This document shows positions 36,730 to 44,988 of a stretch of 64,000 nucleotides of DNA, one piece after another. Source of the stretch: Ruegeria sp. 6PALISEP08 (GTDB lineage Bacteria; Pseudomonadota; Alphaproteobacteria; Rhodobacterales; Rhodobacteraceae); NCBI RefSeq assembly GCF_001238295.1, contig NZ_LGXZ01000017.1, positions 1 to 64,000 of the forward strand, read 5' to 3'. Position numbers and translations under genes: made by a program. The notes beneath the pieces were generated by a model. It ran no database searches and was not told the DNA's origin. It saw nothing but the letters and a program-made list of their open reading frames with translations. How positions within the stretch are numbered: the first letter of the stretch is position 1; the number at the start of each line of letters is the position of its first letter.

Positions 36730-37653
36730 ATGAGTTCGGATAATCTCCAGGGGGCCGGTGCAAGGTTTGACAAGGCGGAAGGTAACCGAGGTGCAATGGC
36801 GTCCAGCGACGGGTTTTATCTAGATTATTTCGGGCTCAACCAGCGGCCCTTCACACTGCTTCCAGATCCTGGATTCATGTACTGGTCACCGCTGCACAAG
36901 CGCGGTTATTCGGTGTTGCAATTCGGTATAATGAGCTGCGCACCAATTACAGTGCTTACGGGTGAGATCGGGGCTGGGAAAACAACCCTGGTACAGCATC
37001 TTCTCAGTGAAATGGAAGATTCGATCACCGTTGGGCTGATCTCGAATGCGCAAGGCGGTCGGGGAGAGCTATTACAATGGGTCCTGCATGCTTTAGGCCT
37101 GCCAATCGACAACGACGCCCCTTATGTGCAGCTGTTTCGGGAACTACAGGATTTCCTGGTCGCGGAATATGCAGAAGGGCGGCGCGTGGTTCTGATCTTC
37201 GACGAAGCGCAGAACCTGACTGTCGAAGGTTTGGAAGAAATCCGCATGCTGACCAATATCAATGCAAACACGGATGAGTTGATTCAGCTTGTTCTGGTTG
37301 GCCAGCCTGAATTGCGCGACATGGTTCTGGATCCCAAAATGCGCCAGCTAACGCAGCGTGTGGCCGCAAGTTTTCACCTGGAGCGGATGGATGAAGAGTC
37401 GGTTGAAGCCTATATTGGGCACAGGATGAAAACGGCTGGCGGTTCGGGCGGCGAGTTTTCAAAAGAAGCCTGCGAGCTGATCTTTCAGCAGACCCGCGGT
37501 GTTCCTCGCCTGGTAAATCAGTTTTGCGATTTCGCCCTGCTCTATGCCTGGACCAATGAAGCGGAAAGAGTCGATGAGGGGGTTGTGAATCAAGTGGTCG
37601 ACGACGGTGTGTTCTTTGGAGGAAATTCACTCGAGAAGGAGCTGATAGTCTGA
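36730..37653 (+). CDS. ExeA-like AAA ATPase of the exosortase EPS locus
   Basis: A 307-residue ATPase. FGLNQRPFTLLPDP near 34-47 is the usual opening of the ExeA/GspA-like family, GEIGAGKTT (78-86) is Walker A, and VVLIFDEAQNL (153-163) is Walker B. Family members sit beside Wzz and BY-kinase genes in PEP-CTERM polysaccharide loci. The start is uncertain: 36730 has GGTGG upstream, while ATG 36796 has GAGG five bases upstream and matches the conserved start better. It is followed after one base by the Wzz gene. Confidence 0.85.
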   Translation: MSSDNLQGAGARFDKAEGNRGAMASSDGFYLDYFGLNQRPFTLLPDPGFMYWSPLHKRGYSVLQFGIMSCAPITVLTGEIGAGKTTLVQHLLSEMEDSITVGLISNAQGGRGELLQWVLHALGLPIDNDAPYVQLFRELQDFLVAEYAEGRRVVLIFDEAQNLTVEGLEEIRMLTNINANTDELIQLVLVGQPELRDMVLDPKMRQLTQRVAASFHLERMDEESVEAYIGHRMKTAGGSGGEFSKEACELIFQQTRGVPRLVNQFCDFALLYAWTNEAERVDEGVVNQVVDDGVFFGGNSLEKELIV

Positions 37654-37654
37654 C

Positions 37655-39196
37655 ATGAGCCCTGTTCGTTATTACTTCTCCATTTTTCTGAGACGGTTTC
37701 AGTATTTCCTCGTTGTGGCGACGATTGTCTCTGCGCTTTCGATCACTGTCGCGATGATCCTGCCACCATCCTATGTTTCACAGATGCGGCTGATCGTTGA
37801 ATCTCCACAGATTCCGGGCAGTCTGGCCGCCAGTACCGTTACGACACCGGCGTTCGAGCAACTGCAGATCGTCGAACAACGGCTACTGACGCGCCCTGTC
37901 CTTCTGGACATTTCCCGAAAGTTCGCAGTGCTGCCAAATCAGGAAGAAGCCAGCCCTGACGATATCATCAATGAGTTGCGTGCCAAAACAAGTGTGCGTA
38001 TCTCGGCCGGTCGCAATCAGGCGAACCTGATGACCATCACATTTGAAGGCAGAACCGGGCAAATAGCAGCCGGGGTGCTGAATGAATACCTGACGGAAAT
38101 TCAGAAGCTTGATGTTACCTATCGCAAAGAACGCGCTTCGGACACGCTGGAATTCTTTGAACAGGAGGTTGAGCGTCTGAGCGATGAGCTCGACAAACGC
38201 AGCGCGCGGATTCTTGAGTTCCAGCAGGAGAATTCCGGCGCTTTGCCTTCCAGCCTACAGTTCCGGATGGCACAGCAGGCGTCGTTGCAGACCAACCTTC
38301 AGCAAACGGATCAGCAGATTTTTTCGCTCCGCGATCAGCGTGAAAAACTTCTGAATATCTATAGTACGACTGGCCAGATCACGACCGCCGTACAGCAGCC
38401 TCAGACACAGGCGCAGCAGCAGCTCAATCAGTTGCGCAACCAGTTGGATAATCAGCTGGGAATCTATTCTGAAACCAGCCCGCAGATTAAGATATTGCGG
38501 GCCCGGATAAGCCGTCTGGAAGAAGTTGTTTCAAATGAACAGGCCACCAACGCTGCGCCATCTGGCCAACAGACGGGTAATTCGACGCTCGATCTTCAAC
38601 TGGCCCAGCTTGATTCACAGATAGCTGCACTTGAATCCCAACGGGCTATAACTGAGGAAAGCCTTGGAAAAGTAACTCTGACAATCGATCAGACACCGGC
38701 AAACGCAATCACGCTGGCGGAGCTGCAGCGTGATCACAGTAACATCCAGGCTCAGTATAACACTGCAGTCAGCCGCTTGGCATCGGCCTCTACCGGCGAG
38801 CGCATTGAAGTCACCTCGCAGGGGCAGCGTATTTCGGTGATCGAACATCCCGCCGTGCCAAGTTCGCCAACCAAACCCAACCGCCTGATGATTGCAGGCG
38901 GCGGGACGTTATTTGGCATTGCGCTGGGGTTGGGGCTGGTTGTCTTGCTGGAGTTGTTGAACAAGGCTGCGCGCCGGCCAGAAGACTTGATTAATAAGCT
39001 GGACGTTTGGCCAATCGCCACCATCCCTTATGTGCGTTCCAAGGGCGAAGTGGTGATGCAGCGGATGACCTGGGTGAGCGTTGTTCTAGCGATCCTGGTG
39101 GGTGTGTCCGCAGGGGTTTGGGCTGTACATACTTACTATCTACCGTTGGATTTGATTACTGAGAGAGTAATCGACAAGCTGGAGGTATATTGGTGA
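37655..39196 (+). CDS. Polysaccharide chain-length determinant (Wzz/GumC-like)
   Basis: A 513-residue inner-membrane co-polymerase that sets polymer length and partners with the tyrosine kinase. TM1 lies at about 17-36, followed by the Wzz domain with PPSYVSQMRLIVESPQIPG. Long coiled-coil segments rich in Gln and Glu span about 165-380, then the proline motif PSSPTKPNR before TM2 (about 415-435). An additional helix (about 468-490) and a short C-terminal tail follow, which is longer than a classic Wzz. Third membrane helix and size match the exosortase-system form. Confidence 0.88.
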   Translation: MSPVRYYFSIFLRRFQYFLVVATIVSALSITVAMILPPSYVSQMRLIVESPQIPGSLAASTVTTPAFEQLQIVEQRLLTRPVLLDISRKFAVLPNQEEASPDDIINELRAKTSVRISAGRNQANLMTITFEGRTGQIAAGVLNEYLTEIQKLDVTYRKERASDTLEFFEQEVERLSDELDKRSARILEFQQENSGALPSSLQFRMAQQASLQTNLQQTDQQIFSLRDQREKLLNIYSTTGQITTAVQQPQTQAQQQLNQLRNQLDNQLGIYSETSPQIKILRARISRLEEVVSNEQATNAAPSGQQTGNSTLDLQLAQLDSQIAALESQRAITEESLGKVTLTIDQTPANAITLAELQRDHSNIQAQYNTAVSRLASASTGERIEVTSQGQRISVIEHPAVPSSPTKPNRLMIAGGGTLFGIALGLGLVVLLELLNKAARRPEDLINKLDVWPIATIPYVRSKGEVVMQRMTWVSVVLAILVGVSAGVWAVHTYYLPLDLITERVIDKLEVYW

Positions 39197-39227
39197 TTTC
39201 TGTCCTCGTTAAGTTAGGGAAACTGTA

Positions 39228-40055
39228 ATGGAACGTCTTCAGCAGGCGATTCAGAAAGCCCGTGAGGCGCGCGACAGTCGCCAACCACAACCTCTGCCGT
39301 TGACTGACGAGCAGCGCCATGTTCCTGAGACGAATGCAGATGAGGATATCTGGCTGTCGGTACCAGAGATCAAAATTGAGTCACGCCTAATATCCCGCAG
39401 CCGCCTGATGTCATATCGTGGCGGGCCCAGTGCAACGCCCTATGACATGCTGCGAACCAAGATGTTACAGCAGATCCAGTCCAACGGCTGGCGCCGTGTG
39501 GCCATCACGTCGCCTTACAGCGGGTGCGGCAAGAGTACGACAGCAGCGAATCTGGCCTTTAGCCTGGGACGGCAGGAAGATCTGCGGACGATAGTGATAG
39601 ATTTCGACATGCGACGCCGGGGGTTAGCCGAGATTCTGCAACAATCGGGCAAGTACAGCATGGCGGACGTCATTCAGGGGAACGTGCCTTTTCATGAGCA
39701 TGCTCTGCGCCACGGGGAAAACGTGATTTTCGGCCTGAACTACACGCCGACACGCAACCCGGCCGAGATTCTGCAAAGCAAGCGGATGATCGAGACACTG
39801 GAGCAGATCGAAGCCGAATACAAACCTGATATCATGTTGTTCGACACACCGCCGCTGATGGCGAGCGACGACAGTCACGGGTTCCTGAGAAATGTCAATT
39901 GTGCCCTGCTTCTGGCAGCCGCAGAAGAGACCAGCATCGACCACATCGATGTTGCCGAGCAGCAGTTGGCAGAGCTGACAAAGGTCATGGGGATCGTGTT
40001 GAACAAATGCCGTTACATCAGCGGGGCATTCGGCCATGAGTACGGCAGCTACTGA
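39228..40055 (+). CDS. BY-kinase (CpsD/CapB-like tyrosine kinase)
   Basis: A 275-residue cytoplasmic tyrosine kinase domain that partners with the preceding Wzz protein. SPYSGCGKST (95-104) is Walker A, VIDFDMRRRG (123-132) is Walker A', and IMLFDTPPL near 203 is Walker B. The C-terminus has only two tyrosines in HEYGSY, a much shorter autophosphorylation tail than the tyrosine clusters of Wzc or CapB. The last 20 bases overlap the next GT2 gene. It likely controls polymer length or export through phosphorylation cycles. Confidence 0.88.
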   Translation: MERLQQAIQKAREARDSRQPQPLPLTDEQRHVPETNADEDIWLSVPEIKIESRLISRSRLMSYRGGPSATPYDMLRTKMLQQIQSNGWRRVAITSPYSGCGKSTTAANLAFSLGRQEDLRTIVIDFDMRRRGLAEILQQSGKYSMADVIQGNVPFHEHALRHGENVIFGLNYTPTRNPAEILQSKRMIETLEQIEAEYKPDIMLFDTPPLMASDDSHGFLRNVNCALLLAAAEETSIDHIDVAEQQLAELTKVMGIVLNKCRYISGAFGHEYGSY

Positions 40056-40905
40056 CGCGGTCATTATTCCCCACTACAACGATCTGCCCAGGCTGCAGAG
40101 ATGCCTTCAGGCCCTCAGAGAGAATGACCTGACGGCGACGGAAGTTGTTGTTGTCGATAATGCATCCCCCGTTTCGTTGGACGGCATACAGCGGGCCTTT
40201 CCCGAGGTGTGCTTTGTGGTGGAGCCCCAGAAAGGCGCGGCCCATGCCCGTAATCGCGGCGTGGCGGAAACTACTGCGTCACGGCTGTTCTTCATCGATG
40301 CGGATTGTGTTCCCGCGCCGGACTGGCTCACAGTCGGGCGCCGAATTGCGGACCACGCCGATCTGATTGGCGGGCGGGTCGATGTCTTTGACGAAACCCC
40401 GCCCCCACGCAATGGCGCCGAGGCGTTCGAGGCGGTGTTTGCCTTCAACTTTCGCCGCTATATCGAGGTGCAGGGGTTTTCCGGTGCGGGCAACCTGCTG
40501 ACCCGGCGCGATGTGTTTGATGCAATCGGCGGATTCATCAACGGCGTATCGGAAGATCGCGAATGGACCATGCGCGCGGTCGCCCGGGGCTACAGTCTGA
40601 TTTACGAAGACACGTTTCAGGTCAGCCACCCATCGCGGCAGGATTGGCCCGCCCTCAGGGCGAAATGGCGTCGCACGACACAAGAGGCCTATCAGTTGAA
40701 CGGAACAGATGCTGTTGCACGGCTTCGATGGGCGTTTCGCGGACTGGCCATGCCCGCCAGTGCGATCGCACATACTCCCAAGGTTTTATCCAGCAACAAA
40801 CTCACGTCACCTGGCGAGGTTCTGCGAGCGACATCCACGTTGTTCAGGCTCAGATGTCAGCGGATGGTCTGGATGCTGCGTCAGGCTGCTGGCGGCAATA
40901 TCTGA
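40036..40905 (+). CDS. GT2 glycosyltransferase
   Basis: A 289-residue cytoplasmic GT-A glycosyltransferase. AVIIPHYNDLPRL (8-20), VVVDNASPV, the FFIDADCVPAPDW stretch with its DxD, and GGFINGVSEDREWTMRAVARG are the usual family blocks. It is translationally coupled to the kinase gene by a 20-base overlap and ends the plus-strand operon (ATPase, Wzz, kinase, GT2). Donor and acceptor sugars cannot be told. Confidence 0.85.
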   Translation: MSTAATDAVIIPHYNDLPRLQRCLQALRENDLTATEVVVVDNASPVSLDGIQRAFPEVCFVVEPQKGAAHARNRGVAETTASRLFFIDADCVPAPDWLTVGRRIADHADLIGGRVDVFDETPPPRNGAEAFEAVFAFNFRRYIEVQGFSGAGNLLTRRDVFDAIGGFINGVSEDREWTMRAVARGYSLIYEDTFQVSHPSRQDWPALRAKWRRTTQEAYQLNGTDAVARLRWAFRGLAMPASAIAHTPKVLSSNKLTSPGEVLRATSTLFRLRCQRMVWMLRQAAGGNI

Positions 40906-40920
40906 ATAACCCAAAAGAAA

Positions 40921-40941
40921 AGGGACCGCACTGCGGCCCCT
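40921..40941 (-). terminator. Intrinsic terminator of the VPLPA-CTERM gene
   Basis: AGGGACCGC and GCGGCCCCT pair (one mismatch) around a 3-base loop; on the minus strand the hairpin is followed by TTTCTTTT (40913-40920). It lies 30 bases after the stop at 40971 and could also stop transcription of the convergent GT2 operon. Confidence 0.7.
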
Positions 40942-40970
40942 CATCCAGAAAGGTCAAGTTACTGTTTTGC

Positions 40971-41504
40971 TCAGGCCATCTTGCGGCGGCGTGTCAACGC
41001 CAAACCACCCAGCGCGGTCAGCAACAGAAGACCACCGGCAGGCAGCGGAACCGCCGATACGTCAAAGTCAAACGTAATCGGGCCACCGTTTGCCGACTGT
41101 GAATCAGCCCAGCTGAACACCAGGTTCTGGCTCAGGCTATTCGGTGCTACGCTGCTGAAGAGCGTACGGAGCGTTGTCTGAATGCCGCCCAGAATTGAGG
41201 TCGATGCCAGAACGTTGCCAGGATTGGCCGCATCGACCCAGCTCATTGTCAGACCGGTGAACGTGCCCAGCACGTTGATTGTAACAGATGCGTTCGCGGT
41301 CGCTTTAAGCGGATCAAGCGGTGATGTGAAGTTCACCGAATACATGCCGGGGCCACCATTGGTGCCGACAGTACCGATAAAAAGATTATCAGACTTAATG
41401 TCATAACTGTTGTTAGGCTGGACCACGGTCAGCGCGCTGGCTGATCCTGTCATCACTACGGCAGCGAAAAGCGCCGCAGCCATCATTTTCAAAGATTTGA
41501 GCAT
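40971..41504 (-). CDS. VPLPA-CTERM sorting-domain protein
   Basis: A 177-residue secreted protein of unknown function. The signal peptide (1-24) ends near GSASA. The mature part is rich in Thr, Ser and Asn with likely beta strands. The C-terminus is a full VPLPA-CTERM sorting signal: VPLPAGG (152-158), a hydrophobic helix LLLLTALGGLALT and the basic end RRRK. It is the expected substrate of the exosortase at 28875. I chose the ATG at 41504, preceded by GAGGGTGGG; an upstream start adds 11 residues that include the ribosome site. It has its own promoter region and terminator. Confidence 0.88.
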   Translation of the reverse strand: MLKSLKMMAAALFAAVVMTGSASALTVVQPNNSYDIKSDNLFIGTVGTNGGPGMYSVNFTSPLDPLKATANASVTINVLGTFTGLTMSWVDAANPGNVLASTSILGGIQTTLRTLFSSVAPNSLSQNLVFSWADSQSANGGPITFDFDVSAVPLPAGGLLLLTALGGLALTRRRKMA

Positions 41505-42043
41505 AAATTCCCACCCTCGACCTTTTTGCACACACAATTTACACGCATCTATAGCGTGAACTCTAACTCTCTAAATGTTTACTTTATCTTTACCCTCTTG
41601 CGAAGACTTTTTTGAAAAAATGCGGCAATTTTGGGGCATTAGGGTGCTTCATGAGGTGCAATAAGGGCATAATATTGAGTTTGTTTCCGATCTGGTGACG
41701 AATCTAGCGCGAATCCGGCTTTTGCGAGGCGCGCCGACCTGAGGTCATCTTATTTTGAGGCAACCCTCAGGATCAGGCTTTTGCGATTTTTGTGAATAGG
41801 AAACAATGCCATTTGTATGTCGATATTGTATGCTTCCAATGCCTTCCTGAACCTTTGTCATGCGCATCTGGCGGGGAAAAAGCACTTAAGCAGGGAACCG
41901 GCCATATTTCTCCTTCGGTGCTTGGGAAGATTCGTGTAGCGTTGAGCCGTTATTATGAGAAGTTCAGGCACGCATTCTCTATCGGAATTTACCGTTTAGT
42001 CGTTTGTTTGTAGTGCCCGCCTGTTAACGAGGAGATGTTGCGA
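41505..42043. other. 539-base gap, no supported gene
   Basis: It holds the leader of the VPLPA-CTERM gene on one side and the decayed genes on the other. Small dyads occur (ACCTGAGGT near 41740 and TGAGG/CCTCA near 41755-41770). A 73-codon open frame at 41792-42013 has no recognisable features and I do not count it. Confidence 0.5.
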
Positions 42044-42202
42044 ATGGGGGTTGGCCAGAACATAACCGCAGACAATGCACACTGGACCTTTGGGGGTAAT
42101 GTTCCCGATACTTTTGTCGACCACATCAAGCTGTCCGTGCCGCTTTATGAAATGGGCCATGGCCTGATTTGCCAAGTTTCGGATTTCTTGGCGCAATTTT
42201 GA
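42044..42202 (+). pseudogene. N-terminal fragment of a SAM methyltransferase
   Basis: A 52-codon frame with GAGGAG nine bases before its ATG. It reads HWTFGGNVPDTFVDHIKLSV then PLYEMGHGLICQVSDFL, the typical N-terminal lead of class I methyltransferases of the CmoA-like type before their glycine-rich SAM loop. The stop comes exactly where the SAM loop should begin, so the catalytic domain is lost. It is probably the stump of a deletion that joined it to the decarboxylase remnant just downstream. Confidence 0.6.
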
Positions 42203-42279
42203 GCCGGAACCGAGGCGAGATGAGCCTGTCTATGGCCTGATTGACGGAGGCAACCAAGAACGCTGATGAACGCGTCCGA

Positions 42280-42414
42280 TTTCAATCCCAACGACATGAG
42301 ATTCAATTCAAAGCGGCGTCAGTCGGCTGGACAACACAGGTGGCGCTGGAAGACGGGATGAAAGTGGCAATTGCATATTTCCAGCGCACGGTATTGGGAA
42401 TGAAGGAGCTGTAG
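42280..42414 (+). pseudogene. C-terminal fragment of a UDP-glucuronate decarboxylase-like enzyme
   Basis: The last 44 codons of an NAD-dependent sugar-nucleotide enzyme. The end reads VGWTTQVALEDGMKVAIAYF, matching the LGWxPxVxLxxGLxxTIxYF ending of UDP-glucuronate decarboxylases and related epimerases. The residues before it (SQRHEIQFKAAS) match a decayed form of the QRRPDIxxAK segment. The Rossmann domain is absent. It ends eight bases before the next gene. Confidence 0.6.
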
Positions 42415-42421
42415 GACAGCA

Positions 42422-43930
42422 ATGACTGCGAAGTACGCGTCCCAAGAATCGCCCCGATGGCTCAGAGGGATTCTGCTGTTTGCTGCGACAGTAATCGTCT
42501 GTCTGGCGGTTCTGATTATCAATCGCGGACCACTCTTCTATTTTGACACTGGAAGTTATTTTAAGCAGGGCGATGCGGCGCTGTCCCTGATCTCGCCTAT
42601 GTCAGAAGATTCCGGAAAAGAGATCGGGACAGGTCACGCTCGGACAGAAGAGGCCGGTGAAAAGGACCAGACAACCGTAGGCTCACGCTCAATGGCCTAT
42701 GCGCTGCTGGTTGCTGCATTCTGGCGCGCCGATGCATTGGGCGGGGTTGCGGGCGCCCATCTGGCGATGCTGCTGCTTGCGGTCTGGTTAGCCATGCGGG
42801 TGCTGCAACGTACCGCGCAGACAGGGCGCAGCACGCTTCAGCTGGTGAGCATTCCACTGTTGGCCGCCTCGACGACCGCGCTGCCTTTCTATGTCGCCTA
42901 TGTCATGCCGGACATTTTCACATCGGTGATGCTGATCCTGATTGCGGCGGTTGTTGTCGCGGGCCGTTACATGCATCCGCTGGAATGGCTGGGGGCGCTG
43001 GCGCTGGCCGGCTTTGCCATTGTGCTGCACCCTTCACATCTGGGGATTGCCGTGCTGATGGTGCCCTTTGCCGTTCTGGCGGCCTTGCTGCGCCTTGGGC
43101 AGGGGCGGTGGCTTGCGGCAGCGTTTGTCACGGGGCTGGTCGTTCTGGCCATTGCCGAACGCAAGGCGTTCGAATTCGCGGCCGAGACCGTCACCAAAAA
43201 AGAGGTGCTTTACACCCCTCATATCACTGCGCGTCTGATTGTGGATGGTCCCGGACTGGCATATCTCAACGATGTGTGCCCCCGGGACGATCTGGCGACC
43301 TGCGCCCTGCATGAGGCGCTGTCCTGGTCCGATGACCCTTATCGCCTGACCGCCACCCATATCATTTTTGAACGCTCTGAAAACCTTGGATCCTTCCGGT
43401 TGATGCCAATCGAGGATCAGCAGGCCGTGGCCGCCGAACAGCGTGCCTTCTTCCTGAAAGTTCTGGCGGCGCGTCCCTTTGGCACAATCTTGGCCCTTGG
43501 CGGCAATGCGGCAGAGCAGCTGGGCATGAACAGCATCAGGATGACCATCCCGAACGAGGCTGTCATCCGAAATGCGAAATCGCTTTCGGGGCTGCCCGAG
43601 GCGCAGCTGGCGGTTCTCGACAATATTGTTCTGACCCGCGATCAGCCCTGGCTGCACCCGGTCAATTCCATCCACGCGACGATTTATCTGATCTCGGCGA
43701 TTGTCGTGATTGGATTGCTGCTGTGGCCCGGACGGGTTGCCCCGCCGCTGAAACTGTTTGCGCTGTTCATCCTGATCGGAGTTGCCGTCAATGCACTGGT
43801 TTGCGGCGGTGTTTCACAACCCGCGGACCGCTATGGTGCACGCGTGATGTGGCTGCTGCCCTTTACGGCTGCCTTTCTTCTTGTTCAGCGGACAGGACCG
43901 CCGCACGCCACTGCCGGAGACCCCACGTGA
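42422..43930 (+). CDS. Multi-pass membrane protein of unknown function
   Basis: A 502-residue protein with about ten membrane helices. The first (17-36) is followed by a loop reading FDTGSYFKQGDAAL, then a charged stretch (about 60-85). A large periplasmic-type domain (about 258-400) contains two cysteines in NDVCPRDDLATCALHE that could form a disulfide. The overall shape resembles GT-C transferases, and the acidic residues in the first loop fit that, but I do not recognise a family. Its stop overlaps the start of a GT2 gene, so the two likely act together. Confidence 0.7.
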   Translation: MTAKYASQESPRWLRGILLFAATVIVCLAVLIINRGPLFYFDTGSYFKQGDAALSLISPMSEDSGKEIGTGHARTEEAGEKDQTTVGSRSMAYALLVAAFWRADALGGVAGAHLAMLLLAVWLAMRVLQRTAQTGRSTLQLVSIPLLAASTTALPFYVAYVMPDIFTSVMLILIAAVVVAGRYMHPLEWLGALALAGFAIVLHPSHLGIAVLMVPFAVLAALLRLGQGRWLAAAFVTGLVVLAIAERKAFEFAAETVTKKEVLYTPHITARLIVDGPGLAYLNDVCPRDDLATCALHEALSWSDDPYRLTATHIIFERSENLGSFRLMPIEDQQAVAAEQRAFFLKVLAARPFGTILALGGNAAEQLGMNSIRMTIPNEAVIRNAKSLSGLPEAQLAVLDNIVLTRDQPWLHPVNSIHATIYLISAIVVIGLLLWPGRVAPPLKLFALFILIGVAVNALVCGGVSQPADRYGARVMWLLPFTAAFLLVQRTGPPHATAGDPT

Positions 43931-44952
43931 CTTCAGACCAATCCCTTTCCATCAGCGTGATCATGCCCGCCTACAATGCGGAACATCTGCTGCCCCGCGT
44001 CCTGCCCCCATTAATTGAAATGCTGCATACCGATCAGGTGCAGCAGGTTCTGGTGGTGGATGACCAGTCCCCCGACAGCACCGCCGCACTGGCGCGCGAG
44101 ATGGGGGCAACCGTCCTGACCACACCAGTCAATGGCGGCCCCGGCGCTGCCCGCAATCTGGCCGCGCAACAGGCCACGGGCGATATCCTGTGGTTTGTGG
44201 ATTCAGACGTCATCGCATGGCCGGACGGACCGGAACATATTCGCCGGGCGATGTCCGAAGACAATGTGGGTGCCGTATTCGGATCTTATGACGATGCCCC
44301 GGACGGGCAGGCGTGGTTTTCGCGCTACAAGAACCTTCTGCACCGCTATCACCATCAGCGCGCGCAGCGCGAGGCACACACCTTCTGGGCCGGTTGCGGT
44401 GCCATCCGGCGCGACGTGTTTCTTGAGGTCGATGGGTTCGATGTGAAAACCTATGAGGTCCCCTCGATCGAGGATATCGAACTGGGCTATCGGATCGCGG
44501 CCACCGGTCGTCGCATCCTGATTGAGCCGCTTTTACAGGGCAAGCATCTGAAAGTCTGGACCATCCGCAACAGCCTGAGCACGGATATATTCTGCCGCGC
44601 CCTGCCCTGGGCCCGGCTGATGATCTCGCGCGAGGGGCTGACAGATGACCTGAACACTTCAATGGCCGAGCGGGCGCGGGCCGCAATTGCAGGGCTGTTG
44701 CTGCTGTCGCTTCTGGCCCTGCCGTTCTGGCCGGGGACCTGGCCCCTGCCCCTGCTGGTGCTGGCGGCGGCTTTAGTCGCCAATCTGGATCTGGTTCGTG
44801 CCATGGCCGGGCATGGCGGGCCGTGGTTTGCGTTCAAATGCCTGCTCTACCATCAGGTCTATTACGTCTATTCCGCCACCGTCTATGTCTGGTGCCTGTT
44901 CGAATATCACGTCCTGGGGCAAAAGCAGAAACTGCGCGTCACGCGAAACTGA
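43927..44952 (+). CDS. GT2 glycosyltransferase with C-terminal membrane helices
   Basis: A 341-residue processive-type or membrane-anchored GT2. SVIMPAYNAEHLLPRVL near 9-25, VVDDQSPDST, WFVDSDVIAW with its DxD, and EVPSIEDIELGYRIAATG are the family blocks. Two or three hydrophobic helices (about 243-280 and 300-325) end the protein. I use the GTG at 43927, which overlaps the previous stop by four bases; the longer frame back to 43723 lies fully inside the previous gene and is not plausible. Confidence 0.85.
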   Translation: MTSDQSLSISVIMPAYNAEHLLPRVLPPLIEMLHTDQVQQVLVVDDQSPDSTAALAREMGATVLTTPVNGGPGAARNLAAQQATGDILWFVDSDVIAWPDGPEHIRRAMSEDNVGAVFGSYDDAPDGQAWFSRYKNLLHRYHHQRAQREAHTFWAGCGAIRRDVFLEVDGFDVKTYEVPSIEDIELGYRIAATGRRILIEPLLQGKHLKVWTIRNSLSTDIFCRALPWARLMISREGLTDDLNTSMAERARAAIAGLLLLSLLALPFWPGTWPLPLLVLAAALVANLDLVRAMAGHGGPWFAFKCLLYHQVYYVYSATVYVWCLFEYHVLGQKQKLRVTRN

Positions 44953-44988
44953 CAGATCGCGTGACATGGCTGAGTAATCGGGTCGGGA

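Noticed and set aside
41792-42013. A 73-codon plus-strand frame
   Set aside because: Its composition is unremarkable and it overlaps the untranslated region ahead of the methyltransferase fragment.
43723-43926. Extended start of the GT2 at 43927
   Set aside because: The region lies entirely inside the upstream gene and codes for a Cys/Arg-rich stretch unlike a GT2.
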